A DNA stretch of 64,000 nt, taken from positions 83,599 through 147,598 of the forward strand of contig JBQTJX010000019.1 in NCBI GenBank assembly GCA_052386675.1. Direction: 5' to 3'. Each line of letters begins with the position of its first letter. The stretch's first letter is position 1. Of the stretch, positions 59,570-64,000 are shown piece by piece. The translations under genes and the position numbers were made by a program. Source of the stretch: RBG-16-66-20 sp052386675. GTDB lineage: Bacteria; Pseudomonadota; Gammaproteobacteria; Burkholderiales; SG8-39. The notes under the pieces are model-generated. The model searched no databases. It was not told where the DNA came from and was given only the letters and a program-made list of their open reading frames with translations.

Positions 59570-59857
59570 ATGGCGAAGAAGAAGGCGAAGAAGGCCGGCA
59601 AGAAGCGCAAGCCCAATGCGGCATTCATGAAGCCGATGAACCCGACCGCGACGCTCGCGGCCGTGATCGGCTCCAACGCGATGCCGCGTACCGAGGTCAC
59701 CAAGAAGATCTGGGCCTACATCAAGAAAAACGGGCTGCAGGACAAGAAGAACCGCCGCAATATCAACGCGGACGACAAGCTCAAGCCGGTGTTCGGCGGC
59801 AAGGCACAGGTTTCCATGTTCGAGATGACCAAGCTGGTCAACAAGCACCTCAAGTAA
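59570..59857 (+). CDS. SWIB/MDM2 domain protein
   Basis: 95-aa protein: Lys-rich N-terminal tail (MAKKKAKKAGKKRKP) followed by a SWIB domain (PRTEVTKKIWAYIKKNGLQDKKNRRNIN; FEMTKLVNKHL). Bacterial stand-alone SWIB proteins, also fused to topoisomerase in chlamydiae, probably bind DNA or chromatin proteins; the basic tail supports DNA binding. AGAGGAGA precedes the ATG. Followed by a clear terminator. Confidence 0.9.
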   Translation: MAKKKAKKAGKKRKPNAAFMKPMNPTATLAAVIGSNAMPRTEVTKKIWAYIKKNGLQDKKNRRNINADDKLKPVFGGKAQVSMFEMTKLVNKHLK

Positions 59858-59874
59858 CTTCGCACGATTGCAAT

Positions 59875-59903
59875 GCCACCGGGGGCCACGAGCCCCCGGT
59901 GGC
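59875..59903 (+). terminator. hairpin terminator after the SWIB gene
   Basis: Perfect 12-bp stem GCCACCGGGGGC/GCCCCCGGTGGC with a 5-nt loop CACGA, followed by a short T-rich GTTTCTG. Ends 18 bp before the cupin gene start. Confidence 0.75.
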
Positions 59904-59921
59904 GTTTCTGGGGGACGAATC

Positions 59922-60491
59922 ATGGCCACCTCCTATTCCATAGACGAGCTCGTGGCAGACCTCCGGCGCATCCGCGCCTCCGGGGCTGACGAGCGCGAGA
60001 TCCTGAAGCAACTGCGGCCCCTGGCCGAGCGCGCCGCGCGGTCGAAGGACTTGTGGCTGCGCCAAGACCACTATGAGGCCGACCCGCAGCAGGGCTTCGG
60101 CGTCCACCTCCTGCACGAAGAGCCCGACCACAGCCTGGCGGTGTTCGCCATCGCCTGGCTGCCCGACCGGGGCACCCCGCCGCACGACCACGGCACCTGG
60201 GCGGTGGTGGCGGGCGTGGACGGGCTGGAGAAGAACGAGTTCTTCGAGCGCTCGGACGACCGCTCGAAACCCGGCCACGCCGAGCTGAAGCGCGTGGCGG
60301 GGAAGTCCTTTGATGTGGGTGAGGTGCTGGCGATGCCCGCGGGCACCATCCACAGCGTCTGGAACGAGACGAAAGGCACGACCGTCTCGCTGCACATCTA
60401 CGGGCGGCACATAAACCACACCGCGCGTTCGCAGTTCGACCTGGAGAAACAGGTGGAGACGCCGTACCTGGTGAAGGTGGCGGGGCAGTAG
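59922..60491 (+). CDS. cupin-domain protein (cysteine-dioxygenase-like)
   Basis: 189-aa protein resembling the cysteine dioxygenase type I/PhnB-like cupins: metal-binding HDHGTWAVVAG (two His) with a later His in MPAGTIHSVWNE. An N-terminal helical region precedes the barrel. Likely a mononuclear-iron thiol dioxygenase or related protein; substrate not provable. ATG at 59922 with GGGGGAC upstream. The 20-bp palindrome copy 4 begins 10 bases after its stop. Confidence 0.82.
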   Translation: MATSYSIDELVADLRRIRASGADEREILKQLRPLAERAARSKDLWLRQDHYEADPQQGFGVHLLHEEPDHSLAVFAIAWLPDRGTPPHDHGTWAVVAGVDGLEKNEFFERSDDRSKPGHAELKRVAGKSFDVGEVLAMPAGTIHSVWNETKGTTVSLHIYGRHINHTARSQFDLEKQVETPYLVKVAGQ

Positions 60492-60501
60492 GGATTCTCG
60501 G

Positions 60502-60521
60502 ATGTAACCGATCGGTTACAT
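60502..60521. repeat. 20-bp palindrome, copy 4 (GATC centre), left edge of island II
   Basis: ATGTAACCGATCGGTTACAT, identical to copies 1 and 2, immediately downstream of the cupin gene. Confidence 0.92.
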
Positions 60522-60547
60522 TTGGCGCTCTCCGGCGCCCCGGTCGG

Positions 60548-60591
60548 TTTACTCAGGACATTGAGTAAATTTACTCAGTACGTTGAGTAAA
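60548..60591. repeat. two abutting 22-bp palindromic units (TTTACTCA-N6-TGAGTAAA)
   Basis: Unit 1 60548-60569 (spacer GGACAT... arms 8 bp) and unit 2 60570-60591 (spacer GTACGT) abut with no gap. They lie 145 bp upstream of higB in an otherwise GC-rich, gene-free stretch (60492-60735), so they could be an operator for higBA or a recombination target. Confidence 0.8.
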
Positions 60592-60735
60592 TCGTCAGGC
60601 CCCTTCAAGCGCCCCCGGGCGGCCAGCCTGGCCGCCGCCTCGCCGGCCCGCGCCGGCGACGTGCCGCCTGGACATCATCGTCCGGCTGCAAACCAGCATG
60701 CTTTACGTTAATCACGCGGCGCGTTACTATGTGCC

Positions 60736-61014
60736 ATGATCGTGTCGTTCGCCTGTGCAGACACAGAAGCATTGGCTCACGGTGAGCGGGTCCGGCGTTT
60801 CGTAAACATCGCGTCCGTGGCGCGGCGAAAGCTGCGTCAACTCGAAGTTTCTGGTCAGATCGAGGATCTGAGAGTGCCGCCCGGAAATCATCTGGAAGCC
60901 TTGAAACGCGATCGAGCAGGACAGCACAGCATTCGGATCAATGACCAATGGCGGATCTGTTTCCGCTGGACCACGGCGGGCGCCGAGGATGTCGAGATAG
61001 TGGACTACCACTGA
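60736..61014 (+). CDS. higB: HigB-type toxin (RelE superfamily)
   Basis: 92-aa HigB family protein: AARRKLRQLE-type helix (VARRKLRQLEVSGQIEDLRVPPGNHLEALK) and the C-terminal core HSIRINDQWRICFRW. HigB cleaves translated mRNAs on the ribosome; HigA, encoded next, neutralises it. Gene order toxin-first is the hig hallmark. HigA starts 11 bases after the stop. Confidence 0.92.
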   Translation: MIVSFACADTEALAHGERVRRFVNIASVARRKLRQLEVSGQIEDLRVPPGNHLEALKRDRAGQHSIRINDQWRICFRWTTAGAEDVEIVDYH

Positions 61015-61025
61015 GAGAGGCACAG

Positions 61026-61382
61026 ATGAGCAAACTCAGTCCCATCACCCCCGGAGAACTCCTGGCGGAGGAGTTCCTCAAGCCCATGGGCATCTCCCAA
61101 TACCGTCTGGCCAAGGAGGTCGGCGTTCCGGCCCAGCGTGTCGGCGATATCGTTTCCGGCAGGCGCTCCATCACGGCGGACACCGATCTTCGCCTGTGCC
61201 GTTTCTTCGGCCTCTCCAATGGCTATTGGCTGAGGGCTCAGGCAGCGTATGACACGGAGGTTGCCGAACGGACACTCGGCCCCAAGCTTCGCCGGATCAG
61301 GCCCTGGGCGGAGTTCGTGGCCCAACCATTGGTTGCCGCCGACGGGCCTGCCCCCGCTTCACGTAGGCAGGCCCGCGGCTGA
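61026..61382 (+). CDS. higA: HigA-type antitoxin, XRE family
   Basis: 118-aa antitoxin with helix-turn-helix (ITPGELLAEEFLKPMGISQYRLAKEVGV; RVGDIVSGRRSITADTDLRL). It binds HigB and represses the operon. The C terminus is longer than typical HigA and its codons cover a 10-bp inverted repeat (CGGGCCTGCC/GGCAGGCCCG, 61343-61375), possibly a terminator overlapping the gene end. ATG at 61026 chosen with GAGAGGCACAG upstream. Confidence 0.91.
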   Translation: MSKLSPITPGELLAEEFLKPMGISQYRLAKEVGVPAQRVGDIVSGRRSITADTDLRLCRFFGLSNGYWLRAQAAYDTEVAERTLGPKLRRIRPWAEFVAQPLVAADGPAPASRRQARG

Positions 61383-61440
61383 ATCGGAATCGTCGTGGGC
61401 AAGATCCAGCGTTGGATCGACGAGCTCGGGAGGCTATAGG

Positions 61441-61524
61441 ATGGATATCGTTGTTGGCATCGTAATGCTGGCCGTCCCGCTTCTGTTCGTCGGCATCGCG
61501 CTTCATGCCGCGTACCACAAGTAG
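61441..61524 (+). CDS. possible 27-aa single-pass membrane peptide
   Basis: MDIVVGIVMLAVPLLFVGIA then a short polar tail LHAAYHK: one hydrophobic helix. GGGAGG lies 10 bases before the ATG. The size and shape resemble small regulatory or toxin-like membrane peptides, but nothing else supports translation. Confidence 0.3.
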   Translation: MDIVVGIVMLAVPLLFVGIALHAAYHK

Positions 61525-61617
61525 CGCCCTCAGACTGGACGCCGGCTCCGGGTATTGCCGTAATGCAATACATGAAAGCGGTCTTGCTGGCGCGAGCGAA
61601 GGAAATTGGAGCGCAAG

Positions 61618-61971
61618 ATGAAGGCGATCATTGAAGTTGCAAAGCGCGGCTCAGCGGCGCGTGCGGTGAAGGAACAACTTGCCGCATCGCGAAGAGGCCG
61701 GGCACCAGATTTCCGCCTCAGCTTCGAGTCTGCTCGCGCATTGTTTGCTGACCTGACGCCAGCCAGAGTCGACCTACTGGACACATTGCGTCGAGTTGGT
61801 CCTTGCAGCGTCAAGGCTTCGGCCAAGGCAGCGGATCGCAACTACTCGAATGTGCATTCTGATGTAGCGCGCCTGGAGGAGCTGGGGCTCATCGAGAGAA
61901 CCGAGGAAAGCACTGTCTTTGTCCCGTATGAGGCGGTTGAAATCCTGGTGCCATTGGCACACGTGGCGTGA
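61618..61971 (+). CDS. HVO_A0114-like winged-helix regulator (antitoxin-type)
   Basis: 117-aa protein with a C-terminal winged helix (LLDTLRRVGPCSVKASAKAADRNYSNVHSDVARLEELGL), typical of HVO_A0114/MarR-like regulators that often act as antitoxins to small toxins. The N-terminal half (ESARALFADLTPARVD) is helical. AAATTGGAG precedes the ATG at 61618. No toxin-like partner is obvious: upstream is only the tiny membrane peptide. It ends just before a short attC-like hairpin. Confidence 0.75.
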   Translation: MKAIIEVAKRGSAARAVKEQLAASRRGRAPDFRLSFESARALFADLTPARVDLLDTLRRVGPCSVKASAKAADRNYSNVHSDVARLEELGLIERTEESTVFVPYEAVEILVPLAHVA

Positions 61972-61973
61972 GT

Positions 61974-61998
61974 GCGGGCTAACTCAAACGTTGCCCGC
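61974..61998. repeat. mini hairpin with attC-type core
   Basis: GCGGGC-T-AAC-TCAAAC-GTT-GCCCGC: perfect 9-bp arms with one bulged T and AAC/GTT at the loop side, the features of an attC R''/R' core without the usual inner stem. Possibly a collapsed attC site, or a simple terminator after the regulator gene. Confidence 0.4.
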
Positions 61999-62012
61999 AA
62001 GAGATTGCCAAT

Positions 62013-62480
62013 ATGATTTTCAGACTCTTCAAAAACAAGAAGCATTCGACTGAACTGCAGAAAGACATCTATTTCAAGAGCAATGAAGCGGCCTTTGAGT
62101 ACGCGGAGCGGTACATGCCGGGCCGATTCCTGAATGGCAGCGTTCTCATCGGCCTGGTTCTAATCCGACACAAGGTGCACTCGCGGCTATTGCTGGGGCC
62201 AACCCACCCTACATACACTGTGAAGCTCGCCGCCAAAGGCGGTACCGTTGAAATTGCGGATTGCTCAAGAGGTATCGAACTAGCCGGAGAAAAAACGAAA
62301 TTCGGGGATGGACGACTTGAGGAAGGTGATCTAGTTGCTGTAGAGGTGACCGCAAATGATCCCAAATTTGCTGTCGGCAAAAACAACAACACATTCTTCT
62401 TCATCGTTGCAAAGCTTATGCCGGTGCTGTCCGTATCCGATCACAGTTTTCAGACCTACCCTCCAGGTGAGAGCAAATAG
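62013..62480 (+). CDS. cassette-like hypothetical protein
   Basis: 155-aa soluble protein of unknown function. Beta-rich middle (VKLAAKGGTVEIADCSRGIELAGE; EEGDLVAVEVTANDP) suggests an OB-like or barrel domain; no signal peptide. GC is near 50%, unlike the chromosome. It starts 15 bases after the mini hairpin and is followed after 20 bases by an attC-like site. Confidence 0.68.
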   Translation: MIFRLFKNKKHSTELQKDIYFKSNEAAFEYAERYMPGRFLNGSVLIGLVLIRHKVHSRLLLGPTHPTYTVKLAAKGGTVEIADCSRGIELAGEKTKFGDGRLEEGDLVAVEVTANDPKFAVGKNNNTFFFIVAKLMPVLSVSDHSFQTYPPGESK

Positions 62481-62500
62481 TTCGCGACGTTGCAGGCTAG

Positions 62501-62582
62501 CCTTTAGTTGGTGCGGACGGGCCGTCGGCGGAGCGCGCTTTACTCGCATCGAGCGGGCCCGCCGCACGCCAAGACGTTGGCT
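62501..62582 (+). repeat. attC-like site in island II (weak R'')
   Basis: R' GTTGGCT at 62576-62582 (one deviation). Inner arms GGTGCGG.CGGGCC and GGGCCCGCCGCACGCC pair well. The R'' side reads CCTTTAG, a poor match to RYYYAAC. Confidence 0.5.
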
Positions 62583-62600
62583 GTCCCCAAAGTGACATCG

Positions 62601-63245
62601 ATGATTCTGTGGGCAACATTAATCGGCACCGGTATCGGAATCGCATTGATAGCGTACCCGGTCATGTACCTTGCGCTTGCCGATCACTACAAGGCAAGCC
62701 TGTCTGGCGTCACAAACGTATGCCTGTTTGTCGTTACCGTGCCGTTGATTGGCTTGGCTGATCTTGCATTTGGCGGTGGGGACCCGAGATCATACGGTGG
62801 CCTGTTGGTCTTGCTCGTAATGCCGCTGGTAGTTTGCTTTGTCGTCATTGGCGCAGCGTTCGAGAATCAGGCTGACCGCGCAAAGACGCCACCTAGCACA
62901 ACCTGCGTCGCCGCCTCGATTAAGGAAAGTCTTCGGCGCTTTGGCCGACCAGCTGAAAGGTTGGCTTTCGCTTTAATGGTCGTGGGGCTCTGCTTGCTGA
63001 TTGGCGGTTTACTTCTCTTTTGGGTGCGCCGCGGCTTCTATGTCGATCAACTCAAGTATGACTTCGTCGAAATCTTCTTTGAATCGTCCAGCTACTACCG
63101 GTACGGTTGGTCGCAATGGCTGGCGCGAGTTGGCGTGCTCATGTCGATCGTTGGTTTTGCCATTGCCTTTCACTACAACCGAATAGTTTCGCCCTTGAGT
63201 CGCATTGCATCTGGGGTCGCACGTTGGGTCCGCACCGGAGAATGA
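62601..63245 (+). CDS. cassette-like membrane protein
   Basis: 214-aa protein with about four membrane helices (LIGTGIGIALIAYPVMYLAL; VCLFVVTVPLIGLADLAF; LLVLLVMPLVVCFVVIGAAF; LALMVVGLCLLIGGLLLF-like and a last one near 190). No recognised family. The ATG at 62601 lies 18 bases after the attC-like R' box, and an attC-like site follows 16 bases after the stop. GTG 62592 is an alternative start. Confidence 0.68.
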   Translation: MILWATLIGTGIGIALIAYPVMYLALADHYKASLSGVTNVCLFVVTVPLIGLADLAFGGGDPRSYGGLLVLLVMPLVVCFVVIGAAFENQADRAKTPPSTTCVAASIKESLRRFGRPAERLAFALMVVGLCLLIGGLLLFWVRRGFYVDQLKYDFVEIFFESSSYYRYGWSQWLARVGVLMSIVGFAIAFHYNRIVSPLSRIASGVARWVRTGE

Positions 63246-63261
63246 AATCGCAAGCGGGCGG

Positions 63262-63342
63262 ATCTAACGGCGCGTCGTTGTCCAACGCGATACGCTTGCG
63301 GCCACGCTGCTTGCACCGCGCGGCAAAACGCGGACGTTGGGC
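63262..63342 (+). repeat. attC-like recombination site in island II
   Basis: R'' ATCTAAC (63262-63268) and R' GTTGGGC (63336-63342) both fit the consensus. An inner GTCCAAC (63280) could be an alternative R'', giving a 63-bp site. The arms are partly complementary (CCAACG/CGTTGG). Confidence 0.66.
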
Positions 63343-63355
63343 CGTCGCATAGCCA

Positions 63356-63745
63356 ATGGCGTACTTTGCAAGCACCGCTTACTGGAAGCCGATTGATTTG
63401 CCGGCGCTGAGAGCGATTCAAGGCTCGACCAGCATTCATGAGTTGTCGCGCCATAGCTGGCCAGGTTGGGCGGCCAAGAGCACTCAATTCAATCGAATCT
63501 TGGCCTACTCCCCCAACGCGTTCCCGGGCGCCTCGACCGCCGGCTCTACAGGAGTAGTCGCCACACTGCTTACTGAACGCATCGACTCGAAAGACTGGCC
63601 AGAAAGCTACAACTACAATGTCTACCTAATCGCAGAGACGACATCGGGCCAACTCTATCAATCGACACCGATCATTCCGTCGAACCCTCCGCACCGATCC
63701 TCTGCGTCTTCCACTTGGTTTGATGGCTTGCGGTCGCCGGTATGA
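63356..63745 (+). CDS. cassette-like hypothetical protein
   Basis: 129-aa protein of unknown function: no signal peptide or helix; segments HELSRHSWPGWAAKSTQFNRIL and STGVVATLLTERIDS. The ATG is 13 bases after the R' box of the attC-like site, the usual distance in integron cassettes. No convincing attC follows before the palindrome at 63889, so the cassette may be truncated. Confidence 0.58.
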   Translation: MAYFASTAYWKPIDLPALRAIQGSTSIHELSRHSWPGWAAKSTQFNRILAYSPNAFPGASTAGSTGVVATLLTERIDSKDWPESYNYNVYLIAETTSGQLYQSTPIIPSNPPHRSSASSTWFDGLRSPV

Positions 63746-63888
63746 GGTGAGCGGCCGGGGAGATAGGTAACCAGTTGGAAAGGCTCTCGTGAAGGTCCCC
63801 GCGGGCAATTGGAAAGGAGCCTTCGAGTGGCGCGCAGGACCCAGCTGCGATCGCCTACGAAGCAGCTGCTGCCTCAGACGGGCTATAA

Positions 63889-63908
63889 ATGTAACCGAGC
63901 GGTTACAT
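63889..63908. repeat. 20-bp palindrome, copy 5 (GAGC centre), right edge of island II
   Basis: ATGTAACCGAGCGGTTACAT, identical to copy 3, and like it preceded by AA. Confidence 0.9.
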
Positions 63909-63939
63909 ACGGGCCACCATCACCGCTCCGCCACCACCC

Positions 63940-64000
63940 CGCCCCCCCCCACCCCCCCCCCCCCCCCCCCCCCCCCAAAAAAACAAAAAAAAAACCCCCC
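63940..64000. other. low-complexity C/A homopolymer tail (probable assembly artefact)
   Basis: Runs of C interrupted by single A, then a run of A with one C, then C again. This composition is unlike anything else in the window and typical of read-end error at a contig terminus. The stretch 63746-63888 before the last palindrome holds no gene that I can support. Confidence 0.8.

Larger units (their letters stand above)
60502..63908. mobile_element. accessory island II: higBA and cassette-like genes bracketed by palindromes
   Basis: About 3.4 kb between the GATC palindrome at 60502 and the GAGC palindrome at 63889, repeating the bracket arrangement of island I. After about 61.4 kb the GC content falls clearly. 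It holds tandem TTTACTCA repeats, a HigBA pair and short plus-strand genes, with attC-like sites at 62501-62582 and 63262-63342. No integrase or transposase is seen. Confidence 0.6.

Noticed and set aside
61343..61375. 10-bp inverted repeat at the end of higA as a definite terminator
   Set aside because: It lies inside the coding sequence and no T-run follows. Mentioned under higA only.
63746..63888. Another cassette or attC before the last palindrome
   Set aside because: Only a 7-bp inverted repeat (AAGGCTC/GAGCCTT) and a TTGGAAAGG direct repeat are visible; no R''/R' pair with matching arms.
1..64000. CRISPR arrays, rRNA or tRNA genes, prophage or complete IS elements
   Set aside because: No regularly spaced repeats, no rRNA-like blocks, no tRNA cloverleaf that I could recognise, and no transposase, recombinase or phage structural protein among the frames.

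Overview
The window is a roughly 67% GC chromosomal stretch whose gene content points to a betaproteobacterium of the Burkholderiales/Rhodocyclales type. The evidence is several Bug/TctC periplasmic binding proteins, DUF4124, DUF1127 and DUF2917 proteins, a BolA/YciB/parvulin cluster, and a benzoyl-CoA (box) cluster with a BzdR/BoxR-type regulator. This is a family-level inference from protein relatedness; no rRNA gene was seen. The last ~90 bases collapse into C and A homopolymers, so the window probably ends at a contig end.

Layout. 1-7.2 kb: a dipeptide/oligopeptide ABC transporter operon (binding protein cut by the window edge, two permeases, two ATPases) followed, with overlapping start/stop codons, by a methyltransferase, an N-formylglutamate-amidohydrolase-like protein and a zinc M14/AstE-like hydrolase. 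7.2-14.5 kb: housekeeping and envelope genes (hflX, exported MsrA, parvulin isomerase, BolA, YciB, GFA, ankyrin and DUF4124 proteins). 14.4-21.7 kb: aerobic benzoyl-CoA pathway: boxB, boxC and boxR on the minus strand, divergent from a benzoate-CoA ligase carrying an N-terminal flavodoxin domain; boxA is not in the window. 22-25.7 kb: a response regulator and a hybrid PAS histidine kinase. 26-31.1 kb: a quinone-oxidoreductase-like gene with two in-frame amber codons before its family-typical C terminus, and hcrCAB (4-hydroxybenzoyl-CoA reductase). Together the box and hcr genes suggest benzoate and 4-hydroxybenzoate are funnelled to benzoyl-CoA.

31.1-34.7 kb: a lower-GC island with four attC-like integron recombination sites and minus-strand cassette genes but no integrase (a CALIN-type array). 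34.7-43.5 kb: dinB, a Kef-type antiporter, an aromatic-CoA-type FAD monooxygenase, a sirtuin, a Bug protein, an FkbM methyltransferase, a sterol-desaturase-family protein and a gentisate-dioxygenase-like cupin. 43.5-48.1 kb: a complete branched-chain-amino-acid-type (Liv) ABC transporter. 48.1-50.9 kb: a glutamine-synthetase-like protein and a Rieske oxygenase. 50.9-60.5 kb: Bug protein, hydrolases, an orphan ABC ATPase, an enolase paralogue next to a D-2-hydroxyacid dehydrogenase and a phosphotransferase, PdxH, an MBL-fold protein, a SWIB protein and a cupin. 60.5-63.9 kb: a second lower-GC island with higBA and cassette-like genes.

The most unusual structure is a 20-bp palindrome, ATGTAACCGATCGGTTACAT, present five times. 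A GATC-centred copy lies at the left edge and a GAGC-centred copy at the right edge of BOTH low-GC islands (31107/34666 and 60502/63889). At 31107-31126 one copy provides the stop codons of two convergent genes. This looks like an undescribed boundary element or target of small accessory islands, and is the best candidate for a new system in this window.
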